Positions 9,981 to 18,398 of a DNA stretch of 64,000 bases are shown here, piece by piece. Positions within the stretch are counted from its first letter, which is position 1. Every line of letters begins with the position of its first letter. The notes under the pieces were generated by a model, which made no database searches, had not been told where the DNA came from, and saw only the letters and a program-made list of their open reading frames with translations. Both the position numbers and the translations under genes were made by a program. Origin of the DNA: Anaeromicrobium sediminis (GTDB lineage Bacteria; Bacillota; Clostridia; Peptostreptococcales; Thermotaleaceae); contig NZ_NIBG01000012.1 in the NCBI RefSeq assembly GCF_002270055.1, forward strand, positions 1-64,000. The letters run 5' to 3'.

Positions 9981-11044
9981 TGTTTAAGATTAAGATAAAA
10001 GAGAATATGGAATACTTAACTTCTCTATTTCTGTCTATATTTGCAGCCTTATTAATAGGTGCTATTATAATGGTGTTTAACGGACAAAATCCAATAGTGG
10101 GATATGGTGCCCTAGTGGCGGGAGCCTTTGGTTCTAAATACAAAATAGCAACTACCTTTGCAAAGACAGTACCCCTTATATTAACGGGATTAGCCACAGC
10201 CATATCATTTATGAGTGGAATATTTAATATAGGCGGAGAAGGACAATTATATTTAGGAGCTTTTGCAGCAGCCTACGTGGGATTCACCTTTGGAAGCTTA
10301 CCTGTGTTTGTGGCCATAATATTAGCCATAATGGCATCAGCCCTAGTAGGTGGATTATATGCATATTTTCCAGGAGTTTTAAAGGTAAAATATAATATAG
10401 ATGAAGTTATTACAACTATCATGTTAAATAGTGTGGCAATACTTTTTACTAACTATTTAGTTAACTATCCATTTGCTGCATCTCAAGGTAAAATGGGTGG
10501 AACAGACATGATTAGCGAGGCTTTTAAATTTACTAAATTAGTTAGATTATCTAAATTAAACACGAGTATTTTTTACACAGCACTAATAGCTATATTTATG
10601 TATTATTTAATTAAGAAGACATCCTTTGGATATAACTTTAAAATGGTTGGAGAGAATAGTATATTTGCTAAATATGCAGGGGTTAATAATAAGAAATACA
10701 TGATAAGAGCTATGATCATTTCAGGTGCCCTGTGCGGTATAGCAGGAGCTTTTGAAGTATATGGAGTGCACTATAGATTCTTACAAAACATATCTAAGGG
10801 ATATGCCTTTGATGGAATGTTAATAGCTTTAATCGTTAGAAATAATCCTGTAGGTATTGTACTCATGTCCATATTCTTTGCCATGCTAAAGACAGGTTCA
10901 AATTCAATGGAGATTGCAACGGGAATACCATCAGAACTTATATTAGTTATTCAATCCATAATAATACTATTCATAGCAGGAGAAAATGGATTTAAAAACA
11001 TAATTAAGAAAAGGAAATTAAACAAAGGAAAGTTGGTGAAATAA
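9980..11044 (+). CDS. nucleoside ABC importer, permease 1 (NupP-like)
   Basis: A 354-residue inner-membrane permease of the branched-chain/ribose-type family with eight or more hydrophobic segments. Recognisable stretches are TGLATAISFMSGIFNIGGEGQ and the cytoplasmic coupling region (FKMVGENSIFAKYAGV, about 225-240). It overlaps the ATPase gene by one base and is followed two bases later by the second permease. The pair forms the translocation channel for the nucleoside delivered by the BMP lipoprotein. Confidence 0.93.
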   Translation: MFKIKIKENMEYLTSLFLSIFAALLIGAIIMVFNGQNPIVGYGALVAGAFGSKYKIATTFAKTVPLILTGLATAISFMSGIFNIGGEGQLYLGAFAAAYVGFTFGSLPVFVAIILAIMASALVGGLYAYFPGVLKVKYNIDEVITTIMLNSVAILFTNYLVNYPFAASQGKMGGTDMISEAFKFTKLVRLSKLNTSIFYTALIAIFMYYLIKKTSFGYNFKMVGENSIFAKYAGVNNKKYMIRAMIISGALCGIAGAFEVYGVHYRFLQNISKGYAFDGMLIALIVRNNPVGIVLMSIFFAMLKTGSNSMEIATGIPSELILVIQSIIILFIAGENGFKNIIKKRKLNKGKLVK

Positions 11045-11046
11045 TT

Positions 11047-11949
11047 ATGCAGGACGTATTTAATCTAACCCTACTTCAAAATACTATTAGAACTGCTACG
11101 CCTCTTATATTGGCAGCCCTTGGTGGATTATTGACTATGCATGCTGGAATATTAAACATTGGTATGGAGGGAATGATTCTAATAGGAGCATTCTTTGGTG
11201 TATTAGGAAGTTACTTTTTTAATAGTGCCCTAATGGGTGTGTTATTAGCAATATTTTCAGGATTATTAATAGGACTTTTATTTGGAGTATTTACTATAGA
11301 ATTAGAGTCAGATGAATTTATCATTGGTATAGCAATTAATATATTTGCAGGGGGACTTACTGTATTTTTATTAAGAAGTATATTTGGAGTTAAGGGAGCT
11401 TTCTCATCGCCAGATATAGTACCCTTACCCGATGTGAATTTTCCTTTCATAGATAAAATAGGATTTTTAGATACTATATTTAATAATCACTCTTTGTTTG
11501 TTTATATAAGTTGGATATTAGTTATTTTAGTATATATATTTCTTTATAAGACACCATACGGATATTGGATAAGGGCAGCAGGAGAACATCCTGAGTCTTT
11601 AGAAACGGTAGGAATTAGTCCTAAGAAGATGAAGTATATAAGTTCACTACTTTGTGGAGTATTCTGTGGTTTAGCAGGAGCTCATTTATCTTTAGGATAC
11701 CTAACCCTATTCACAGAGAATATGAGTGCAGGAAAGGGATTTATATCCCTAGCAGCCATCATATTTGGGGCATCTAATCCTATAAAGACCTTCGGAGCAG
11801 CATTATTATTTGGATTCTTTGATGCCTTAGGTATAAGACTTCAAGGTGTAGGTATACCATCACAGTTTACTCAAATGATACCTTATTTAGCTACTATATT
11901 TGCTCTATTTATAGTGGCAAAGAGAAAGTTAGGTAAGAAGGTAGCATAG
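11047..11949 (+). CDS. nucleoside ABC importer, permease 2 (NupQ-like)
   Basis: The second 300-residue permease of the same importer. It carries the paired motif AALGGLLTMHAGILNIGMEG near the N-terminus and the coupling region IRAAGEHPESLETVGI (about 178-193). The neighbours and close spacing make the assignment firm. After the stop the operon is interrupted by about 300 bases before the flavoprotein gene. Confidence 0.93.
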   Translation: MQDVFNLTLLQNTIRTATPLILAALGGLLTMHAGILNIGMEGMILIGAFFGVLGSYFFNSALMGVLLAIFSGLLIGLLFGVFTIELESDEFIIGIAINIFAGGLTVFLLRSIFGVKGAFSSPDIVPLPDVNFPFIDKIGFLDTIFNNHSLFVYISWILVILVYIFLYKTPYGYWIRAAGEHPESLETVGISPKKMKYISSLLCGVFCGLAGAHLSLGYLTLFTENMSAGKGFISLAAIIFGASNPIKTFGAALLFGFFDALGIRLQGVGIPSQFTQMIPYLATIFALFIVAKRKLGKKVA

Positions 11950-12251
11950 TTTATAGATTGACTATGTCCAATCTAAATGTACATGAACTTACTTCGGTCA
12001 TGTAAATAAAAACGTTTATAAGGTAAGTCACTATCAGACTATAGAGTGTGAATATTATAGTCACGATAGAAGGTTCACAATTGTTTGCAGCATAGGATGT
12101 TCTGATGTTCCACCTTCTAAAAATTTTTCATTTACATTCCCTTGTAAGTAGCTAGAGTTTATTGAGTTTGGAAGTGGTATATAGATTTCGACTTGTAGGT
12201 ATATAGAGCTTGTAGTTTTATAAGTCAGAAGGTAGAAAGAAGGGACAGAAG
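11950..12251. other. intergenic region with hairpins and a degenerate element
   Basis: No gene is seen. TACATGA/TCATGTA forms one hairpin near 11980-12005. AGAAGGT...ACCTTCT (about 12068-12118) encloses words shared with an intergenic element at 27420-27480 (TCACGATAG, AGCATAGGAT, ATAGGATGT, an AATTGTTTGC/AATTGTTGC pair). It is followed by AAAAATTTTT and could also act as a terminator. No known riboswitch was recognised. Confidence 0.4.
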
Positions 12252-13580
12252 ATGAAATATGATGTGGTAGTATTAGGAGCAGGGCCAGCGGGATATTATT
12301 TCGTGAAGGAATTTGCTAAGAGTGGCAAATCTATTGCATTAATAGAGAAATATAAGTTGGGAGGCGTTGGTCTTAGGACTGGATGTCTTCCAGTTAAAAA
12401 ATATTTAGATACAATAAGAAATATGAACAAGGCTAAGGGCCTTATAGATCATGATATTTTAGATGGTAAATTTAGTTCTCAAAAATTATATGAAAGCGTT
12501 AAGGGAAAGCTAAGTAAAGTAGAATCTATGATGGAAGATGAGCTTAATAACCTTAATGTGGACATGTTTTATGGTGAATGTGAGTTTATAGATGAAAATA
12601 CTATAGTGATAGATGATAAAAGGATAAACTTTCAAAGGGCCGTATTGGCCACAGGAACAAATCCTATTGGGCTAGGTGAACATGAACTAGATGAAGAGTT
12701 TATCATAAGTCATATGGGAGCCATAGAATTTGATAAACTACCTGAGTCTATTTGTATAATAGGCGCCAATGTGGAGGGAATAGAATTTGCTTCACTGTTT
12801 TCATCATTGGGAGTGAAGGTCACTGTAATAGATATGGATACTCATATATTACAGGGAAATGATGAAGATTTAAAAAAGCTGTCTATTAATTACTTAAAAG
12901 AAAATAATGTTACTTTCATACTTGGTGAAAAGGCAGAGAAAATAGAAAAGTATGAAGGTAAAGTTAAAATAGTTTTAGGAAAAGAAGAAATAAGAGCAGA
13001 CAAAGTACTGGTTACTGGACTTAGAAAACCTAATATTCCAAAGGGTTTAGAGAATATAGGTCTTAAATATGATGAAAATCATATTCCAGTAGATAATAAT
13101 TTTAAGACAAATGTGGACAATATATATGCTATTGGTGACATAAATGGCACATTAGGCATGGCCCATGTGGCTATAAACCAAGGAATAGAATTAGCTGATT
13201 ATTTAGAGCGTAATATTGAACCTATGAGAGAATATACTTCCTTACCAAGATCTATTTACACTATCTATGAAATAACTGGAGCTGGGTTCCAAGAAAATGA
13301 ATTAATGGGTAAAAATATAAATTATAGAGTTGAAAAGACATATTTCAAAGATACTTTTAGAGGATTTTCAAAGGATATAAAAGAGGGTTTTTTAAAGATC
13401 ATAATCGATGAAAATGAAAGAGTAATAGGTATATGGATTAGTAGTGAAAATGCCTCTGATTTAATAGGACAGATTGGATTATGGATAGATGAAGGTGTCA
13501 CCATAGATTATATAAAGAAGAAACTTTTTATACATCCAACATTAGGAGAGGCAATTTTAGATACGGCAATAAAATTTTAA
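12252..13580 (+). CDS. lipoamide-dehydrogenase-like flavoprotein with only one active-site cysteine
   Basis: A class-I pyridine-nucleotide disulfide oxidoreductase fold of 442 residues. It shows N-terminal FAD motif VVLGAGPAGYY, a second dinucleotide motif (IIGANVEGIEFASL) for NAD(P)H, the FAD-closing YAIGDINGT, and a C-terminal dimerisation domain ending HPTLGEAILD, which carries the family's His-Glu pair. The redox-active block normally reads CxxxxC; here it is GLRTGC, so the first cysteine is glycine (G40) and only C45 remains. A normal lipoamide or mercuric reductase reaction is therefore unlikely. It is followed ten bases later by a nucleoside phosphorylase gene. I infer an unknown NAD(P)H-linked oxidoreductase tied to nucleoside use. 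Confidence 0.8.
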   Translation: MKYDVVVLGAGPAGYYFVKEFAKSGKSIALIEKYKLGGVGLRTGCLPVKKYLDTIRNMNKAKGLIDHDILDGKFSSQKLYESVKGKLSKVESMMEDELNNLNVDMFYGECEFIDENTIVIDDKRINFQRAVLATGTNPIGLGEHELDEEFIISHMGAIEFDKLPESICIIGANVEGIEFASLFSSLGVKVTVIDMDTHILQGNDEDLKKLSINYLKENNVTFILGEKAEKIEKYEGKVKIVLGKEEIRADKVLVTGLRKPNIPKGLENIGLKYDENHIPVDNNFKTNVDNIYAIGDINGTLGMAHVAINQGIELADYLERNIEPMREYTSLPRSIYTIYEITGAGFQENELMGKNINYRVEKTYFKDTFRGFSKDIKEGFLKIIIDENERVIGIWISSENASDLIGQIGLWIDEGVTIDYIKKKLFIHPTLGEAILDTAIKF

Positions 13581-13590
13581 GGGGGCAATT

Positions 13591-14325
13591 ATGAAACAAC
13601 CACATATTCAATGTACTAAAGATGATATTTCAAAAATGGTAATATTGCCAGGAGACCCGGCTAGAGTTGACAGGGTGGCAAAGCATTTGGATGAGTATGA
13701 AGAAATAGCTTATAATAGAGAATTTAAGACTATAAAGGGAAAATATAAGGGCATAGATGTGACAGTGACTTCTACGGGCATAGGAGGAGCATCAGCATGT
13801 ATAGCCTTAGAAGAACTAGTAGCATGTGGAGCTGAGTATTTTATTAGAATAGGAAGCCTGGGGGCCTATCAGGAAGAAATAAAAATAGGTGACTTAATAA
13901 TAGCAGAGGGCGCCGTTAGGGAAGATGGAGCATCTAAAATGTATATAGGTGAAAACTACCCGGCTGTGGCAAATTCAGAAGTATTAGAAGTATTAAAGAA
14001 AAAGGCAAAGGAACTAGAATATGCCCATTATACAGGATTAGTTAGAAGTCATGACTCCTTTTATATAGACAATGAAGATGATGTAGTTAGATATTGGAAT
14101 AAAAAAGGATTGTTAGGAGCAGATATGGAGACTGCTACTGTAATGACTTTAGGTAGACTTAGGAATGTTAAAGTAGGGTCCATATTAAATAACGTAGTAG
14201 TTTATGAAAGTGATGTAAGAGACGGAATTAATGATTATGTAGACAACGGTAAGATGGCTGAAGAAGGAGAAAGAAGAGAAATAATTCTAGCCTTAGAAGC
14301 CCTATGTGAGTTAAGTAAAAAATAA
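13591..14325 (+). CDS. nucleoside phosphorylase, uridine-phosphorylase type
   Basis: A cytosolic enzyme of the PNP/UDP family that splits a nucleoside with phosphate into base and (deoxy)ribose-1-phosphate. Seen: N-terminal GDPARVDRVA phosphate-binding loop, RIGSLGAY (family RIGT-type strand), and GADMETATVMTLG with the conserved DMET-type ribose-binding residues. At 244 residues it is close to Udp (about 253). The start is ATG after GGGGGCAATT. Position downstream of a nucleoside importer supports salvage. Whether it prefers uridine or purines cannot be read with certainty; uridine phosphorylase is the better guess. Confidence 0.85.
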   Translation: MKQPHIQCTKDDISKMVILPGDPARVDRVAKHLDEYEEIAYNREFKTIKGKYKGIDVTVTSTGIGGASACIALEELVACGAEYFIRIGSLGAYQEEIKIGDLIIAEGAVREDGASKMYIGENYPAVANSEVLEVLKKKAKELEYAHYTGLVRSHDSFYIDNEDDVVRYWNKKGLLGADMETATVMTLGRLRNVKVGSILNNVVVYESDVRDGINDYVDNGKMAEEGERREIILALEALCELSKK

Positions 14326-14329
14326 CATA

Positions 14330-14445
14330 AAAAAGGCGTGCTTCGTACGCTTCGCTATGGAACCCTATGGTTCCCGCAGGCGTCTGCTAAAGTTGCTGAG
14401 CACCCTCCTTCAAAGAGGCAGGGGAATTTTTCCCCTACAACCCCT
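14330..14445. repeat. GC-rich intergenic element with three small hairpins
   Basis: This stretch is clearly richer in G+C than its surroundings. It contains GGAACC/GGTTCC (14359-14374), AGGGGAA/TTCCCCT (14420-14436) and a GCGTGCTTCGTACGC start. No coding frame is supported. It looks like a dispersed intergenic repeat, but only one copy is present here. Confidence 0.45.
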
Positions 14446-14448
14446 TCA

Positions 14449-14480
14449 TTTTTTTACTTATGCACAGTGTAAGTAAAAAA
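14449..14480. terminator. bidirectional hairpin TTTTTTTACTTA/TAAGTAAAAAA
   Basis: An 11-bp A+T-rich stem around TGCACAGTG, lying just beside the stronger terminator between the convergent genes. Confidence 0.55.
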
Positions 14481-14484
14481 ATAT

Positions 14485-14514
14485 AAAAGCCTTTGGATTA
14501 ATCCAAAGGCTTTT
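14485..14514. terminator. bidirectional terminator between phosphorylase and eam
   Basis: A perfect palindrome with half AAAAGCCTTTGGATT. It has T-runs on both strands and serves the convergent genes. Confidence 0.92.
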
Positions 14515-14516
14515 GA

Positions 14517-15770
14517 TTATATTAATTCTCTAATATCTTTAGTTGGATGATTTGGGTACTCAAATACTTTTCCTTCCCAAGTTCTAATTGTTGCATAATC
14601 TTTTCCTCTCGAAATTAAGTACTGAGGAAGCAGTGGAGTTTTACCATTTCCATTTGGAGCGTTTACAATGTAGTTTGGAATGGCAATACCTGATGTGTAT
14701 CCTCTTAAGTATTCCATAATCTCTAAACCATCATCAATAGATGTGTTAAAGTGAGCAGTTCCTATAACGTGCTTTGCATGGAATATATAATATGGACGTA
14801 CTCTTATTTTAACAAGTTCTTGATTCATAGTTCTCATTACAAATTTATCGTTGTTGATTCCATTTAAAAGTACCGCTTGATTTCCTAGAGGAATACCAGC
14901 GTTTGCTAACTTTGCACATGCCTCTTTAGATTCAGCTGTAATTTCTTGTGGATGATTAAAGTGTGTGTTTAAGAATACTGGATGATATTTTTTAATCATG
15001 TTAACTAAATCATCTGTAATTCTTTGTGGCATAGTTACAGGAGTTCTAGAACCCAAACGTATAACTTCTACGTGGTCTATTTCTCTTAAAGATTTTAAGA
15101 TCCATTCTAGAGTTTCATCTGTAAGACATAAAGAATCTCCACCAGTTATTAATACGTCTCTGATTTCAGGATTTTCTTTAATGTAATCTATAGATTCCTG
15201 AATTACTTCCCTAGATCTATGCTCATCTACTCCACCTATGTTTCTTCTTCTTTGGCAATGTCTACAATACATAGGGCATTGGTTAGTTACGTTTATGATT
15301 AATCTATCTGGGTATCTTCTAGTTATAGAACCAGCAGGGTTAGTAGTTTCTTCTCCCATAGGATCTGCGTTAGCATCTGTCTCTACAAGTTCTGTTCCCG
15401 TTGGGATAGATAATAATCTTACAGGGTCATATTTATCGTCTGGGTCGATTAAACTTAAATAGTATGGAGTAAGACCCCATCTAAATTCCTCTCCAACTCT
15501 TTTTATGTCATTAACTTCTCTTTCAGTTAAGTTTATGAACTTAGATAAAGTATCTATATCTGATATTCTATTTTTTAATTGCCACTTGTGATTTTTCCAA
15601 TCTTCCATAGTACCATTAAAGTGTTTTAATATATTATCTCTTCTTGCTTGAATTTTATCTTCAATATCTAAACCTCGAGTTATATACTTCTTAGCTTCTA
15701 AATAATCTGTGATTCTTCCCTTTAACTCAGCAGCTCTTTCTAGAGATACTAATCGTTTAGCAGTAGTCAT
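14517..15770 (-). CDS. eam: glutamate 2,3-aminomutase (radical SAM, PLP)
   Basis: Converts L-glutamate to beta-glutamate, used as an osmolyte. It belongs to the lysine 2,3-aminomutase family: the radical-SAM cluster CPMYCRHC (C165, C169, C172), a GGDSL motif for SAM, and the PLP lysine in GNGKTP (K377). In lysine aminomutase two aspartates hold the lysine side chain; here they are lysine (YYIFHAK, K333) and asparagine (PNYIVN, N370), the substitutions reported for glutamate 2,3-aminomutase. The protein is 417 residues from ATG 15770, which has AAAGGAA upstream; a TTG at 15809 is less likely. It has its own strong promoter and ends at a shared terminator. Confidence 0.9.
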   Translation of the reverse strand: MTTAKRLVSLERAAELKGRITDYLEAKKYITRGLDIEDKIQARRDNILKHFNGTMEDWKNHKWQLKNRISDIDTLSKFINLTEREVNDIKRVGEEFRWGLTPYYLSLIDPDDKYDPVRLLSIPTGTELVETDANADPMGEETTNPAGSITRRYPDRLIINVTNQCPMYCRHCQRRRNIGGVDEHRSREVIQESIDYIKENPEIRDVLITGGDSLCLTDETLEWILKSLREIDHVEVIRLGSRTPVTMPQRITDDLVNMIKKYHPVFLNTHFNHPQEITAESKEACAKLANAGIPLGNQAVLLNGINNDKFVMRTMNQELVKIRVRPYYIFHAKHVIGTAHFNTSIDDGLEIMEYLRGYTSGIAIPNYIVNAPNGNGKTPLLPQYLISRGKDYATIRTWEGKVFEYPNHPTKDIRELI

Positions 15771-15871
15771 TTTATATTCATTCCTTTCAAGTTCTAAAAA
15801 CTTCAACAATTTATATTAAATGTAAAATTTTTCATGTGGTGTTAGTACCTAGTGCTAAAAGCACGTATTAA

Positions 15872-15900
15872 ATTATAGCATGACATGAAAAAGTTGTAAA
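15872..15900 (-). promoter_or_regulatory. sigma-A promoter of eam
   Basis: On the minus strand TTTACA is followed after exactly 17 bases by TATAAT. A small GTGC(TTTTA)GCAC hairpin lies just downstream in the leader (15852-15864). Confidence 0.8.
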
Positions 15901-16035
15901 TGTAAATTTATGATAATTGTAACTTATAGAATATTTTTCAAGGGCTAAAGGTCGTTTAAAGTCATAAAATATATATGAGTGTTTTTTTAGGTTTCATAAT
16001 AAAAAATTCCAATATTTAAGTGTGAGGTATAAAAG

Positions 16036-17205
16036 ATGAAAAAAATATTTTTCATGAGCATTTTTATTAGTCTTCTCTTTGTTAACATAGTAATGGCTAC
16101 AACGAAATATGGGGAAAATGAAATACCTATATTAGTGGTTAATGATGAAATTATTAGATATGAAGATAATTATGGTGAAATGAAAGATAATAGGGTATAT
16201 GTACCCTTAAAGGATTTTTCAAAAGCAATAGGTGGAAAGATGGAATGGAATGAAGATACTAAGAGAGCCATAATTAGAAAAGATACAAAATGGATAGAGT
16301 TTGATTGTAATTTGAAAGCTATTTTAACGAGCCATAATATATTAATCTTAGATAGTTTTTATATTAAGGAAAATACTAGCATGATTCCTTTAAGATATGT
16401 GGCAGAGTATTTTGGATATGAAATAAGATACGATCTTCATGAAAATTATGTACAAGTATATAACCTTATAGACAGTAAGGAAATGGAAGTACTTAAAATT
16501 ATAAAAGACAAGGTAAAGAAAGAGAGATTATTCATAAAGGCGGAAATAAAAAGAAAGAGAGAAGAGGAAGCTAGAAGAGCTTCCATGGAAATGAAAAAAT
16601 ATGGAAAAATAGTTTATATAACCTTTGATGATGGACCTGGAAAATATTCCTTAAAAATATTAAATATATTAAAAAAGTACAATGTAAAAGCTACCTTCTT
16701 TATGTTATCAAATCGAATAAAAAATTATGAAGATGTGGTAAGGAGTCAAGTGGAGTATGGAAATACCATAGGACTTCATGGAGTAAGCCATAATGTAAAA
16801 ATAATATATTCTTCTCCTAAGAAGCTGGTATCAGAGATGCAAATATGCAATGATGCATTAGAAAAGGTAACAGGAATTAGGACTAATTTAGTTAGGGTAC
16901 CATATGGTAGTGTACCTTATATGAAAAAGCCCTTTAGGAGGGCCATTACCAGGGCTGGATATAATGTGTGGGATTGGAATGTGGATAGTAAAGATGGATT
17001 AAAACTGAATGTGCCTCCAAATGAAATTATAAGGCAAGTGAAAAAACAATTACCTTATCAGAATCAACCTATAATATTATTTCATGAAACAAAATCCACC
17101 GTAGAAGCCCTTCCAATCATATTAGATTATTTGACTAAACAAGGATATATAATATTACCCATAGAAAGTGAAGATAGGCCTTATAATTTTTGGCCAACCA
17201 TGTAA
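16036..17205 (+). CDS. secreted polysaccharide deacetylase with copper-amine-oxidase-type N-terminal domain
   Basis: An exported cell-wall-modifying deacetylase. It has an N-terminal signal sequence (MKKIFFMSIF, cleavage near residue 22), then a stalk domain of the copper amine oxidase N-terminal type (about 30-145, with VYVPLKDFSKAIGG and MIPLRYVAEYFGY). A charged helix (about 150-190) links this to a NodB domain from about 190. The metal and catalytic residues are present: TFDDGPG (D198, D199) and HGVSH (H248, H252), followed by the RVPYGS motif. Substrate is probably peptidoglycan or another N-acetylated glycan. It is monocistronic, divergent from eam. Confidence 0.88.
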   Translation: MKKIFFMSIFISLLFVNIVMATTKYGENEIPILVVNDEIIRYEDNYGEMKDNRVYVPLKDFSKAIGGKMEWNEDTKRAIIRKDTKWIEFDCNLKAILTSHNILILDSFYIKENTSMIPLRYVAEYFGYEIRYDLHENYVQVYNLIDSKEMEVLKIIKDKVKKERLFIKAEIKRKREEEARRASMEMKKYGKIVYITFDDGPGKYSLKILNILKKYNVKATFFMLSNRIKNYEDVVRSQVEYGNTIGLHGVSHNVKIIYSSPKKLVSEMQICNDALEKVTGIRTNLVRVPYGSVPYMKKPFRRAITRAGYNVWDWNVDSKDGLKLNVPPNEIIRQVKKQLPYQNQPIILFHETKSTVEALPIILDYLTKQGYIILPIESEDRPYNFWPTM

Positions 17206-17273
17206 ATTTGATGTTATAATTTAATAGAAATGTAAAAAAGATAGAATACGGAGTAAAAGGTGGGAATGTGATT

Positions 17274-18380
17274 ATGCAATATGTAGAATATGGGAAAACA
17301 GGCAAGAAAGTATCTGTAGTAGGCTTTGGTGGTATGCGTTTTGATATGGGACGTTCACTAGAGGAAAACGCAGATATAGTTAGATATGCCTATGAAAAGG
17401 GAATAAACTATTTTGATACAGCACCAAATTATTGTGAAGGCCAAAGTGAAATCATATTTGGGGAAGCTTTTAAAAAGATGGACAGAAATAAATTTTATGT
17501 TTCAACAAAGGGTATGCCTACAAAATATGATACGGCAGAGAAGGCCATAGAAGCTGTAAAAACATCATTAGAAAGATTAAAAGTCGATAAAATAGATTTT
17601 TATCATGTATGGTGCCTAAGAAAAATGGAACATTATCATTTAGCCATGAAACCAGGGGGACAATATGAAGGTTTACTGAAATGTAAAGAAGAAGGATTAA
17701 TTGATCATATAGTTTTTTCATCTCATCAACCAGGTCATGAAATTAAAGAAATACTTATGGATGATAAGTTTGATGGGGTTTTATTAGGTGTAAATATATT
17801 GAACTTCCCTTATAGATGGGACGGAGTAGTAGCAGCTTATGAGAGCGGCTATGGTACAGTTGCCATGAACCCCTTAGCTGGTGGTGCCATTCCTAAAAAT
17901 GAAGAAAAGCTTTCCTTTTTAAGTGATGGAGAAAAAAGCGCAACAGAAACGGCTTTAGAATTTTTAATTGGGTCTAAAGAAATGACCATAACATTAAATG
18001 GCTTTACTACAAAAGAGCAAGTGGATACAGCCTGTAGAATTGCAGATTCTGCTGAAATTAAGCCAGCCCATGTGGAAAATTTAAAAAATAAATTAGGAGA
18101 AAATTTAAATTCCATTTGTACAGCCTGCGGATATTGTTGGGATTGTCCTATGAAAATACCAGTACCATCTTATATGCAAGTATATAATGAAAAACAAATG
18201 TTTAATGCAACTGATGAAAATATGGGAAAAATATTGAAAGGCTCTAATGAATGGGGACTATTAGTGGGAAAAAAAGCAAGTGCTAAGGATTGTATTCAAT
18301 GTGGAAAGTGTGAAGAAATTTGTACTCAGCATTTACCAATAATTAAAAGATTAAAGGAAATTGAAAGCTGGGAACAGTAA
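17274..18380 (+). CDS. aldo/keto reductase with C-terminal ferredoxin-type Fe-S domain
   Basis: A 368-residue cytosolic oxidoreductase. The N-terminal 270 residues form an aldo/keto-reductase barrel (YFDTAPNYCEGQSE, FYVSTKG, DFYHVW). The C-terminus has cysteine motifs CTACGYCWDCP and CIQCGKCEEIC, so it carries one or two 4Fe-4S clusters. This fused form is common in anaerobes and is probably linked to ferredoxin. Substrate is unknown. ATG at 17274 has AGGTGGG eight bases upstream and is preferred to GTG at 17268. It precedes the sensor kinase by 18 bases and may be co-transcribed with it. Confidence 0.88.
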   Translation: MQYVEYGKTGKKVSVVGFGGMRFDMGRSLEENADIVRYAYEKGINYFDTAPNYCEGQSEIIFGEAFKKMDRNKFYVSTKGMPTKYDTAEKAIEAVKTSLERLKVDKIDFYHVWCLRKMEHYHLAMKPGGQYEGLLKCKEEGLIDHIVFSSHQPGHEIKEILMDDKFDGVLLGVNILNFPYRWDGVVAAYESGYGTVAMNPLAGGAIPKNEEKLSFLSDGEKSATETALEFLIGSKEMTITLNGFTTKEQVDTACRIADSAEIKPAHVENLKNKLGENLNSICTACGYCWDCPMKIPVPSYMQVYNEKQMFNATDENMGKILKGSNEWGLLVGKKASAKDCIQCGKCEEICTQHLPIIKRLKEIESWEQ

Positions 18381-18398
18381 GGTAAATAAGGGGGACAT

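Noticed and set aside
14517-15770. Lysine 2,3-aminomutase (kamA)
   Set aside because: The lysine-binding aspartates are replaced by K333 and N370, as in glutamate 2,3-aminomutase.
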